From assembly GCA_937901105.1 (NCBI GenBank), contig CALCHD010000093.1, positions 1 to 8,687 of the forward strand: a stretch of DNA of 8,687 nucleotides, in the 5' to 3' direction. This DNA is from an uncultured Bacteroidales bacterium (GTDB taxonomy: Bacteria; Bacteroidota; Bacteroidia; Bacteroidales; UBA932). Under the pieces are notes generated by a model that saw only the letters and a list, made by a program, of their open reading frames with translations, searched no databases and was not told the DNA's origin. Positions within the stretch are counted from its first letter, which is position 1. Each line of letters starts with the position of its first letter. Position numbers and translations under genes: made by a program. Below are positions 1 through 6,859 of this stretch, piece by piece.

Positions 1-10
1 GGGTATAAAT

Positions 11-40
11 AAAAAGGGAAAGCAGATGCTCTCCCTTTTT
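11..40 (-). terminator. Rho-independent terminator after thyA
   Basis: A 9-bp stem of A5GGGA against TCCCT5 (11-19 with 32-40) is extended, after one mismatch, by three more pairs around a 4-base loop. Read leftward, the T-run of the 3' arm continues into an AT-rich stretch, as expected of an intrinsic terminator 20 bases past the thyA stop. The A-run/T-run symmetry means it could also stop transcripts entering from the left. Seen directly; function inferred. Confidence 0.8.
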
Positions 41-59
41 GCATATATATAAGGTATAT

Positions 60-854
60 CTATACAGCAATAGGTGCTTTTATCACAGGGTGAGGATTGT
101 AGTCTACAAGTTCAAAATCCTCGTATTTGAAGCTGAAGATGTCTTTCTGGTCTCTGTGGATTATCATTTTAGGCAACTCCCTCGGTTCACGTGAAAGCTG
201 CAACGCCACCTGGTCAAAATGGTTCAGGTAGATGTGGGTGTCTCCAAATGTATGTACAAAGTCACCAAGCTCGTAGCCGCAAACTTTTGCAATCATCATG
301 GTGAACAATGCGTATGAGGCAATGTTGAAAGGAACACCAAGGAACACGTCTGCACTTCTCTGGTATAGCTGGCAAGAAAGTTTGTTGTCAGCTACGTAGA
401 ACTGGAACATTGAATGACATGGAGGAAGGGCCATGTTGTCTACCTGCGCCACATTCCATGCAGAGATGATATGTCTGCGGGAATTGGGGTTCTCCTTAAG
501 CTGTTTCATAAGGTTGGCTAGCTGGTCAATCTCGCCTCCGTCTGCGGTTTTCCAGTGTCTCCACTGTGCGCCGTAAACAGGGCCAAGCTCGCCGTTCTCA
601 TCTGCCCACTCATCCCAGATGGTAACGCCGTGGTCGTTGAGATATTTTATGTTGGTATCACCGTTTATGAACCACAAAAGTTCATAAATGATTGATTTCA
701 AGTGCACTTTCTTTGTGGTAAGCAATGGGAATCCCTCATTGAGGTTAAACCTCATCTGGTATCCGAAAATGCTTTTTGTTCCGGTTCCTGTGCGGTCTCC
801 CTTAACTGTACCTTCATCCATTATTTTTTTTAGAAGATCCAAATATTGTTTCAT
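60..854 (-). CDS. thyA: Thymidylate synthase ThyA
   Basis: Converts dUMP to dTMP in the cytoplasm, using 5,10-methylene-tetrahydrofolate as both carbon donor and reductant and releasing dihydrofolate. The protein is 264 residues, the E. coli ThyA length, and lines up without gaps. Visible active-site features are the nucleophile Cys146 in ALPPCH, Arg21, the phosphate-binding Arg126-Arg127 pair, Arg166, Asp169, Asn177, and His207/Tyr209. The C-terminus ends PIAV, close to the PVAI of E. coli; this tail closes over the active site. The frame is open two codons further upstream to a TTG at 860, but the ATG at 854 matches family N-termini (MKQYL) and has AGGA about 8 bases ahead. It lies 75 bp downstream of the 861-residue protein gene on the same strand with no terminator between, so co-transcription is possible, although the gap also holds a promoter-like box. 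Confidence 0.98.
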   Translation of the reverse strand: MKQYLDLLKKIMDEGTVKGDRTGTGTKSIFGYQMRFNLNEGFPLLTTKKVHLKSIIYELLWFINGDTNIKYLNDHGVTIWDEWADENGELGPVYGAQWRHWKTADGGEIDQLANLMKQLKENPNSRRHIISAWNVAQVDNMALPPCHSMFQFYVADNKLSCQLYQRSADVFLGVPFNIASYALFTMMIAKVCGYELGDFVHTFGDTHIYLNHFDQVALQLSREPRELPKMIIHRDQKDIFSFKYEDFELVDYNPHPVIKAPIAV

Positions 855-898
855 CTGCAATTCCTGTTTAAGTTCTCCACCTCTATTGGTGTTGTGTG

Positions 899-906
899 CA
901 AATTTA
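899..906 (-). promoter_or_regulatory. Possible thyA promoter -7 box
   Basis: Read leftward, these bases are TAAATTTG, an exact match to the Bacteroidota -7 consensus TAnnTTTG, 44 bases ahead of the thyA ATG. No clear TTTG-type -33 element lies at the usual distance upstream, and the region is AT-rich, so a chance match is quite possible. Confidence 0.35.
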
Positions 907-928
907 TTAAAATTATCGGGAATAAATT
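901..928. repeat. Short AT-rich inverted repeat upstream of thyA
   Basis: AATTTATT (901-908) and AATAAATT (921-928) are perfect 8-base inverted repeats with a 12-base spacer. One arm overlaps the promoter-like box at 899-906 and the other lies just past the stop codon of the upstream gene. As an RNA hairpin it would be weak (A-T pairs only, no T-run after it), so it is not a convincing terminator. It could be an operator or chance in AT-rich DNA. Confidence 0.25.
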
Positions 929-929
929 A

Positions 930-3515
930 TTATTCTTCTGTTGGAGGATTTATGACATGCTCTCCATAGAAGTACTCCCTGTGTCCTGATTTGCCTTCAA
1001 TCTCAACCCTGTAGGTCCCTTTTTTGTGCTTGGTCCAGAACATGAATGTTGCCTCCCCGTTATCTGAGAGCTGCAAATTGGGATTCCAGTACATGGTAAT
1101 GCGGTAGTCTGTATCCTTTGCCGCTTTCTCATAGTTGGGAGAGTAGAACCTTTTTGGCCTCTGCCAGCCTATAGGGGTGCCGGATGTAACGTTGGTAGGC
1201 ATCGCGTGCTTTACATGCGGCTTAGTCCTTACCATAAGGACAGGAGTTGGAGATATATCGCCTTGTCCTGTGTGGGCAGATGCCTCAAGACCCTCAAGGT
1301 ATACAAGGTTCTCCACCTGGTCGAGACTTATGTTCTGGATCTCTTCAAAATTGGATTGTATACCATTCAGATAATACAATATTGGGAACCATCTTGGCCC
1401 GCTCTGCATACTGCCGGAGGCTCCTACGCGCCTGCCTACAAGAGCTGTACCTTCCGGGCTCCATCTTAAAGATGGGTACTGGCTTATGACATATGAAGGT
1501 ATATCGTATGAGCTGGCGTATGGTTTTATGGCATCCTCATCCCTTATCCTGTCTCTGCGGATTGCTATGTTGCGGTTTGGAGAAGGGGAGTTCTTCATTG
1601 TTATGTATGTGGATGTAACCACTACCGGATCCAGTTCCAGTGACATTGCGTATCCGTCTCCATATAGGTTTTCCACCACAAGGTCCTTGTACTGCTTGTT
1701 GTATCTGACATTCTCGGGAGAGAGCGGGTACTGGTGGATTTGTGCAAAATTGTCGGGAAAAAGATGTGGGGTGAGGACACCCGCGCGCCCTTTTTTACCT
1801 ACTGCAGATACAATGAAGTCTGTGTTTTCGGGGAAACTGATGTCCTTGAGGACGAAATATCCCGAATCCACCTGCCCCATAGCAGTAAAGTTGATGGAAG
1901 GGGCAACAAAGGAAACCACAGTGGTCTTGGCCTGTGTGAGCAATCCCTTTACTTCTCCCGACAGTGTCTGGGTATATTCCCTGCCAAAACTTGGTTGTAC
2001 AACAGTACCTTTAAGGATATTTGGAGTTTCATAATACCTCCACCCCTGGGTCTGCATAAGCATATCTGCCTTGGCCATCCTCTGTTTAAGAGGTATGTCC
2101 CTGTTAAAGTATTGGGAAGGGTTTGCGATATATCCCTCAACCTCACTCTTAAGGAGGAAGTATGATTCTATGTTTACGTTGTCAAGGTCCTGGACAAGCC
2201 TGCAGTCTGTAACGGCAACGGAGACATGAGGATTTTCTGTTTCAAGAGAGTCTTTTACATACCCAGGCACTTTGATTTTGCAAAGCACCTTTTCCCATGC
2301 CCCATACTTGTCTTTGTCTGTGGCAATCTCAATCCTGCTTTTTCTTCCCGACGGCAATACAATGAACGGACGCTCTGCATATACGTTGTTTGCCTTGTCC
2401 ACGATGCTTACGCTGTGGGTGCCTGGCTGCAACTGTACAAGCCTTACGAAGAATGAAGACTCTGCAGAGGTTATCTCTTTAGACATAAGTATTTGGGACC
2501 CGTCATGCAGAACAGCATACAGCCCCTGCTGAAGTGCGGCCGGTGTTGCATTCAGCCTGAACATCATGCGGCAGTTAGGGGTGTATTCTGTTGTCCCCTG
2601 TATAATCATGCTGCCGGTTATGGAAGCACCTTCAGCTTCGGCCTTTGGGAGCAGGAATGTCCTGCTGAATTCCATAGAGTCTGTAACGTATGCATACAAC
2701 TCTTCAGAGGCGGCATTGTATACTGTGAGTTTTGCTGTTCCGCTGGAGTCTGTCTGGAACGTGCCTATCTGCCTGCCGTCCCCGTCCCTTACTTCGCCCC
2801 AAAGAAGCGCCTCGTTTCCAAGGTTGTCCAGAGCCTTAATCCAAATAGTGTTTCTGAATCCCTGCAGGCTGTGACCGCTCTCCGGCAGAAACTGTATATC
2901 ATAATCTACTATTGTGGAGTCCTTCTTGTCTTGCTTGTCAATTGGAGCAATGGCATTCAGCTGGGCGTATTTGTTTTTGTCGGTGATGTTCTTGTCTTTC
3001 ATTTTGGCAAGAAGATCATCGTTGAACGGATTGGTTATGGCAATCTCCTTGTAGAACATATATTCCACTGGGCGGTTGAGCATCCAGTATGTATATGCCC
3101 TTAATATGCACTTCCCGGTACTTTGTTTGTCGGGAATCACAATATGGCCCTGAAATCCTCCGTTGTGCCTCTTGAGCTTTATCCTTTTTACCAATGAGGG
3201 TTCATAGAACGGGCGGTATCTCCATGAAGAGATATTTTGGTTGAGCTGTGAGCTGATGAGTTCAACATATATGTAGTTTGATTCCGGAAATTCGGAGTTC
3301 CAGGTTGCATTCTCCACATATCCGCTTACCCAGATGGTATCACTGGCGTTATAGATGTCGCGGTCTGTATGAAGATATACCTTTTCTGGCGATATAAGGG
3401 TTGCTATGGCGTTGAATCTGCCGGCAGCTGTGGTGTCTTGAGGCTGCTGTGCCTTGAGTGGTCCGCTGAACAAGTATAACAGACAGCATATTATAGTGAA
3501 TAATGTCCTTCTCAT
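930..3515 (-). CDS. Secreted MG2-like / TonB-plug-like protein, function unknown
   Basis: An 861-residue exported protein of a Bacteroidota-specific type with no assigned role. Residues 1-22 form a signal peptide (RR, hydrophobic core, likely cut after LKA); there is no lipobox. Residues 43-160 resemble the MG2 beta-sandwich of alpha-2-macroglobulins (PEKVYLHTDRDIYNASDTIW). Residues 205-290 look like a second Ig/MG-type fold (PESGHSLQG...GTAKL). Residues 448-494 carry the family hallmark ESYFLLKSEVEGYIANP, then MQTQGWRYY. Residues 515-580 resemble a carboxypeptidase regulatory-like sandwich. Residues 628-765 resemble a TonB-receptor plug (DPVVVTS... LYYLNG... VENLVYLEG... MVRTK). Residues 803-850 form a conserved C-terminal beta domain (ITMYWNPNLQLSDNGEATFMFWT). 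No 22-strand barrel follows the plug, so it is not itself a TonB receptor. Probably periplasmic or outer-membrane-associated. It diverges from folA and precedes thyA. Family placement is from remembered motifs; function is open. Confidence 0.85.
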   Translation of the reverse strand: MRRTLFTIICCLLYLFSGPLKAQQPQDTTAAGRFNAIATLISPEKVYLHTDRDIYNASDTIWVSGYVENATWNSEFPESNYIYVELISSQLNQNISSWRYRPFYEPSLVKRIKLKRHNGGFQGHIVIPDKQSTGKCILRAYTYWMLNRPVEYMFYKEIAITNPFNDDLLAKMKDKNITDKNKYAQLNAIAPIDKQDKKDSTIVDYDIQFLPESGHSLQGFRNTIWIKALDNLGNEALLWGEVRDGDGRQIGTFQTDSSGTAKLTVYNAASEELYAYVTDSMEFSRTFLLPKAEAEGASITGSMIIQGTTEYTPNCRMMFRLNATPAALQQGLYAVLHDGSQILMSKEITSAESSFFVRLVQLQPGTHSVSIVDKANNVYAERPFIVLPSGRKSRIEIATDKDKYGAWEKVLCKIKVPGYVKDSLETENPHVSVAVTDCRLVQDLDNVNIESYFLLKSEVEGYIANPSQYFNRDIPLKQRMAKADMLMQTQGWRYYETPNILKGTVVQPSFGREYTQTLSGEVKGLLTQAKTTVVSFVAPSINFTAMGQVDSGYFVLKDISFPENTDFIVSAVGKKGRAGVLTPHLFPDNFAQIHQYPLSPENVRYNKQYKDLVVENLYGDGYAMSLELDPVVVTSTYITMKNSPSPNRNIAIRRDRIRDEDAIKPYASSYDIPSYVISQYPSLRWSPEGTALVGRRVGASGSMQSGPRWFPILYYLNGIQSNFEEIQNISLDQVENLVYLEGLEASAHTGQGDISPTPVLMVRTKPHVKHAMPTNVTSGTPIGWQRPKRFYSPNYEKAAKDTDYRITMYWNPNLQLSDNGEATFMFWTKHKKGTYRVEIEGKSGHREYFYGEHVINPPTEE

Positions 3516-3538
3516 GATTGCATATTTATCAAAGTAAA

Positions 3539-3546
3539 CAAAATTA
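3539..3546 (-). promoter_or_regulatory. Possible -7 box for the 861-residue protein gene
   Basis: Read leftward this is TAATTTTG, an exact TAnnTTTG match, 23 bases ahead of the ATG at 3515, which would give a leader of roughly 15-20 bases. No clear TTTG -33 element is seen at the usual spacing. A near-match (TTACTTTG, 3530-3537) lies closer to the start. The 71-bp divergent region must hold promoters for both directions. On the folA strand I see only a one-mismatch version (TTAATTTG, 3572-3579). Confidence 0.4.
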
Positions 3547-3586
3547 CGAAAATCTTCATAAATTAGCGCCTTTAATTTGGATTATT

Positions 3587-4096
3587 ATGCTTTCACTTAT
3601 AGTAGCCGTAGCCCGGAACGGGGCAATAGGGAGGAACAATGAACTTTTGTGGCATATTTCAGAGGATCTGAAATACTTCAAGAGCACCACAACCGGCCAT
3701 CCGGTAATCATGGGGCGCAATACATATGAGTCTATAGGGCGTCCTCTTCCGGGAAGAAGGAACATTGTCCTTACCAGAGGAGAGATTGAGTTTCCTCCAA
3801 TCAAGAACCCGCAGACCACATCAATTGAGATTGTCCGTTCACTTGATGATGTATACGCCATTGCACAGGGTGAGGAGGAGTTCTTCATCATGGGCGGCGG
3901 AATGCTCTATAATGCAACTATAGGGAAGGCAGATGCCCTTTATATCACCAGAATCTTTGCGGAGGTATCAGATGCCGATACATTCTTCCCGATGATTGAT
4001 GAAAACATCTGGGAACTTGACCGGGAGGGGGAGATTCTGCACGATGAGGAGAATGGCATAGATTTCCAGTTTGCAGTATATAAAAGAAAGAAATAA
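3587..4096 (+). CDS. folA: Dihydrofolate reductase FolA
   Basis: Reduces dihydrofolate to tetrahydrofolate with NADPH in the cytoplasm, regenerating the cofactor spent by thymidylate synthase. The protein is 169 residues, within the usual 160-170. The N-terminal MLSLIVAVARNGAIG strand and loop is typical. Trp22, the catalytic acid Asp27 in SEDLKYFK, Phe31, the NADPH-binding GRNTYESIGRPLPGR (43-57, with Arg57 at the folate carboxylate position), GGG at 103-105 and DTFFP near 131 are all present. The frame stays open upstream to a TTG at 3518, but that start would add 23 residues foreign to the family and sit 3 bases from the divergent gene, so the ATG at 3587 is chosen. No strong ribosome-binding site is visible. 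Its TAA overlaps the next start (TAATG), implying translational coupling to the transporter. The residues visible do not let me predict trimethoprim response. Confidence 0.97.
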   Translation: MLSLIVAVARNGAIGRNNELLWHISEDLKYFKSTTTGHPVIMGRNTYESIGRPLPGRRNIVLTRGEIEFPPIKNPQTTSIEIVRSLDDVYAIAQGEEEFFIMGGGMLYNATIGKADALYITRIFAEVSDADTFFPMIDENIWELDREGEILHDEENGIDFQFAVYKRKK

Positions 4097-5436
4097 TGGC
4101 TAAAAGAGACAGTTTTGCCAGCAGTTTTGGAGTGCTGGTAGCCATGGCAGGTTCTGCTGTGGGGTTGGGAAATCTGTGGAGGTTCCCTTATCTGGTTGGA
4201 ACTAACGGCGGAGCCGCGTTCATCATAATCTATCTTGCAATAGTATTTGTGCTGGCTATGCCTATCATGTACTCGGAGTTTATCCTTGGACGCAGGGGGC
4301 AGAGCAACGTGTACAGTGCATTCAAGAAAATGGCTCCAGGTACAGGCTGGAAGATTACAGGTGTGCTTGCCATATTGTGCTGTATTCTCATTGTTTCATT
4401 CTACTCGGTTGTAGGTGGATGGACAATAGACTATATGGTTAAAGGAATGATGTTCAAGTTCACTTCAGATTCTGCTGCCTTGGGTGGCATGTTTGAGCAG
4501 ACTGTAACTTCAAGCTGGCAGCCGCTGCTTTATATGGCTTTGTTCGCAGGACTGTCGGGAGCAATATTGCTGGCAGGGGTGAAGGATGGCATTGAAAAGT
4601 ATTCAAAGGTGCTTATGCCTCTGCTGTTCCTTATGGTGGTGGTGATTGCAGTACGTTCGGTAACCCTTCCGGGTGCCGGTGCTGGGCTTGACTTCCTTTT
4701 CAAGCCAGATTTTTCAAAAGTTACCGCAAACACCTTCCTTGATGCCCTGGGCCAGGCATTTTTCTCTTTGAGTGTAGGCTTTGGCATCATCTTTACATAT
4801 GCTTCATATGTGAACAGAGGTGAGAATGTGGTGAAGATGTCGGTGCAGACAGCAATGGCAGATACGCTGTTTGCAATCCTTGCGGGTGTGGCAATCATGC
4901 CGGCTGTGTTCTCGTTCGGCATCTCTCCAAGCCAGGGACCGGGCCTAGTGTTTGTAACATTGCCTTATGTCTTTGCGCAGATTCCATTTGGAGGGGTGCT
5001 TGCAATATTGTTCTTCTTTGTGCTGTTCATTGCGGCAATCACCTCTTCAATCTCATTGTTTGAGGTAATTGTAGCCTATGTGATTGAGGAGTTCAAATGG
5101 AAGAGGAGCGTTGCTGTGGCATCAGTGCTTGCCCTTGTAATTTTCTTGGGCGCCTTCTGTTCCCTATCACAGGGTGTGCTTGCAGATGTGAAGATTCTTG
5201 GCAACAATATCTTTGACAGCTTTGACAAGTTTACCGCAAATATCCTTATCCCTCTAGGAGCACTGCTGATTGTGCTGTTTGCGGGATGGAAGATGAAAAA
5301 GGCAGATTTTATGGATGAGATTACCAGTGGCGGTGAGCATAAGATAAGTCCGTTGTACTTGAAGATTATCATTGTTTCTGTAAGATATATTGCACCGCTG
5401 GTTATAGCAGTAATTATGATCAGAAGTTTAATTTAA
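4096..5436 (+). CDS. Sodium-dependent NSS-family (LeuT-like) transporter, copy 1
   Basis: An inner-membrane secondary transporter of the NSS/SNF family that would import an amino acid or related amine with Na+; the substrate is unknown. At 446 residues it shows about 11 membrane helices, as in bacterial members such as Tyt1 that lack helix 12. Helix 1 has the signature GSAVGLGNLWRFPYL (19-33). By alignment to LeuT, Na+ ligands map to Gly19, Ala21, Val22, Asn26, Ser224 (LeuT Thr254), Ala313, Thr316 and Ser317. The substrate pocket includes Tyr103, Phe223, Ser226, Phe229 and Leu321. Asp256 in helix 7 lies near where chloride-independent bacterial NSS proteins carry an acidic residue. The ATG overlaps the folA TAA by one base; AAAGAAAGAA just upstream is only a weak ribosome-binding site. 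The second copy starts 10 bases after its stop. Family assignment is firm; substrate is not. Confidence 0.95.
   Translation: MAKRDSFASSFGVLVAMAGSAVGLGNLWRFPYLVGTNGGAAFIIIYLAIVFVLAMPIMYSEFILGRRGQSNVYSAFKKMAPGTGWKITGVLAILCCILIVSFYSVVGGWTIDYMVKGMMFKFTSDSAALGGMFEQTVTSSWQPLLYMALFAGLSGAILLAGVKDGIEKYSKVLMPLLFLMVVVIAVRSVTLPGAGAGLDFLFKPDFSKVTANTFLDALGQAFFSLSVGFGIIFTYASYVNRGENVVKMSVQTAMADTLFAILAGVAIMPAVFSFGISPSQGPGLVFVTLPYVFAQIPFGGVLAILFFFVLFIAAITSSISLFEVIVAYVIEEFKWKRSVAVASVLALVIFLGAFCSLSQGVLADVKILGNNIFDSFDKFTANILIPLGALLIVLFAGWKMKKADFMDEITSGGEHKISPLYLKIIIVSVRYIAPLVIAVIMIRSLI
4693..4748 (+). repeat. 56-bp near-identical patch, copy in first NSS gene
   Basis: These bases match 6047-6102 in the second NSS gene at 54 of 56 positions; both differences are synonymous. 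They encode FLFKPDFSKVTANTFLDAL, between helices 5 and 6. Elsewhere the two genes differ more often at third positions, for example about 12 differences in 90 bases across the conserved helix 1 region. Confidence 0.8.
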
Positions 5437-5446
5437 GATTTGTGAT

Positions 5447-6790
5447 ATGGCAAATAGAGAGAGTTTTGGCAGCGGATTCGGTATCCTTGTGGCTATGGCC
5501 GGTTCTGCTGTAGGGTTGGGCAACTTGTGGAGATTCCCTTATCTGGTAGGAACCAACGGCGGTGCTGCCTTCATTATAATTTACCTTGCATTTGTATTGC
5601 TGCTGGCTATGCCTATAATGTATTCAGAGTTTATTGTGGGCAGACGCAGCCAGGCCAATGTGTTTGGTGCGTTCAAAGTGCTGGCCCCCGGAACAAAATG
5701 GTGCAATATAGGATTCATATATGTGCTGGGCTCATTGGCAATCATCTCCTTCTACTGTGTAGTGGGAGGATGGACAATCAACTACTTCTGGAAGGCAGTT
5801 ACATTCAAGTTCGCAGTTGCAGACACAGCTGCTTTAGGCAACATGTTCAACCAGACTGTTACAGCCAACTATGAGCCGCTGGGCTTTATGCTTGTATTCC
5901 TTGTGGCAACGGCCCTTATTGTAATGGCGGGAGTTAAGGACGGCATTGAGAGGTATACCAAACTGATGATGCCGCTGTTATTCCTTATAGTTGTACTTGT
6001 GGCGGTGCGCTCTGTTACCTTGCCAGGTGCAGGAGCAGGACTTGAATTCCTTTTCAAGCCAGATTTCTCAAAAGTTACCGCAAATACCTTCCTTGATGCC
6101 CTTGGACAGGCGTTCTTCTCATTGAGCATAGGATGTGGAACAATCATGACCTACTCTTCTTATGTGTGCAAAAAGGAGAATATAGTGGGTTTGTCTGTGG
6201 AGACAGCTATGGCAGATACAGTTTTTGCAATCATAGCAGGTCTGGCAATTATGCCGGCGGTATTCTCTTTTGGAATATCCCCTTCAGAGGGCCCGGGCCT
6301 TGTGTTTGTAACATTGCCATACATCTTTGCGCAGATACCTATGGGATCATTCCTGGCAATACTGTTCTTCTTCATGCTTTTCATTGCCGCAATTACCTCT
6401 TCAATCTCAATGCTTGAGGTAATTGTTGCCTATTTGAATGAGGAGTTCAAGATTGGCCGCAAGCTTGCCATCATCCTCAGCTTTGCCGTTGTGGTTGTGC
6501 TTGGAACCATGTGCTCGTTGAGCCAGGGTGTAATGGCAGACTTCAAGATTTTTGGGAACAACATATTCGATTTCTTTGACAAGCTCTCTGCAAATATCCT
6601 CCTCCCTGTGGGCGGTTTCCTTGCGGTAATCTTTGTAGGCTGGAAGATGAAGAGGGCGGATGTGGAGGACGAGCTCACAAGTGGCGGAACTCATCCGTTC
6701 GCCAAGGCATTCAGGAACTATGTGTATTTCTCAATAAAATACCTTGCCCCAATAGTTGTGGCGATAATCCTCATCAGAGGACTGATATAA
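5447..6790 (+). CDS. Sodium-dependent NSS-family (LeuT-like) transporter, copy 2
   Basis: A paralogue of the preceding gene, 447 residues, roughly two-thirds identical by eye and colinear except for one extra residue near position 126 in the loop after helix 3. It has the same predicted 11-helix inner-membrane fold and Na+-coupled uptake role. The helix 1 signature is identical, and Na+-site residues are kept (Gly19, Ala21, Val22, Asn26, Ser225, Ala314, Thr317, Ser318). Two predicted pocket positions differ from copy 1: Cys230 replaces Phe229 (LeuT Phe259) and Met322 replaces Leu321 (LeuT Ile359). This points to a changed substrate preference, which is inference. The start ATG lies 10 bases after the copy 1 stop with no clear Shine-Dalgarno, so it is most likely translated from the folA-NSS transcript. 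A strong terminator follows its stop immediately. The pair most simply reflects tandem duplication. Confidence 0.95.
   Translation: MANRESFGSGFGILVAMAGSAVGLGNLWRFPYLVGTNGGAAFIIIYLAFVLLLAMPIMYSEFIVGRRSQANVFGAFKVLAPGTKWCNIGFIYVLGSLAIISFYCVVGGWTINYFWKAVTFKFAVADTAALGNMFNQTVTANYEPLGFMLVFLVATALIVMAGVKDGIERYTKLMMPLLFLIVVLVAVRSVTLPGAGAGLEFLFKPDFSKVTANTFLDALGQAFFSLSIGCGTIMTYSSYVCKKENIVGLSVETAMADTVFAIIAGLAIMPAVFSFGISPSEGPGLVFVTLPYIFAQIPMGSFLAILFFFMLFIAAITSSISMLEVIVAYLNEEFKIGRKLAIILSFAVVVVLGTMCSLSQGVMADFKIFGNNIFDFFDKLSANILLPVGGFLAVIFVGWKMKRADVEDELTSGGTHPFAKAFRNYVYFSIKYLAPIVVAIILIRGLI
6047..6102 (+). repeat. 56-bp near-identical patch, copy in second NSS gene
   Basis: Partner of 4693-4748, at an offset of 1354 bases, with two synonymous differences. 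This is the longest near-identical tract I noticed between the two paralogues. Confidence 0.8.
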
Positions 6791-6794
6791 AATA

Positions 6795-6826
6795 GAGGGG
6801 GTGACCATAAAGGTCACCCCTTTTTT
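6795..6826 (+). terminator. Rho-independent terminator after the folA-NSS unit
   Basis: A perfect 9-bp GC-rich stem GGGGTGACC / GGTCACCCC (6798-6806 with 6812-6820) has a 5-base ATAAA loop and is followed by six T residues. Three further pairs at the base (6795-6797 with 6821-6823) are possible. It starts 4 bases after the second NSS stop. Read leftward the hairpin is followed by CTCTATTTT, so it may also weakly stop the converging fabK transcript. Confidence 0.93.
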
Positions 6827-6859
6827 CTCCTCGGATTGGAAGGAGGCAAGACTGTAACT

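Noticed and set aside
855..860. Upstream TTG start for thyA, adding two residues (MQ)
   Set aside because: The ATG at 854 gives the exact 264-residue ThyA and the conserved MKQYL N-terminus, and it has AGGA at a sensible distance.
1486..2034. Open frame of about 180 codons on the plus strand, opposite the large secreted-protein gene
   Set aside because: It is a shadow of a well-supported gene on the other strand, with no recognisable motif, signal or ribosome-binding site. The same holds for 2493-3104.
3518..3586. TTG start for folA at 3518, adding 23 residues
   Set aside because: The extra segment has no family counterpart, would fill the whole divergent promoter region, and begins 3 bases from the start of the opposite gene. 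The ATG at 3587 matches the canonical DHFR N-terminus.
6827..6845. Small hairpin CTCCT / AGGAG between the terminator and the fabK stop
   Set aside because: It has only five base pairs with a 9-base loop and no T-run on the fabK strand, so it does not support a separate terminator.
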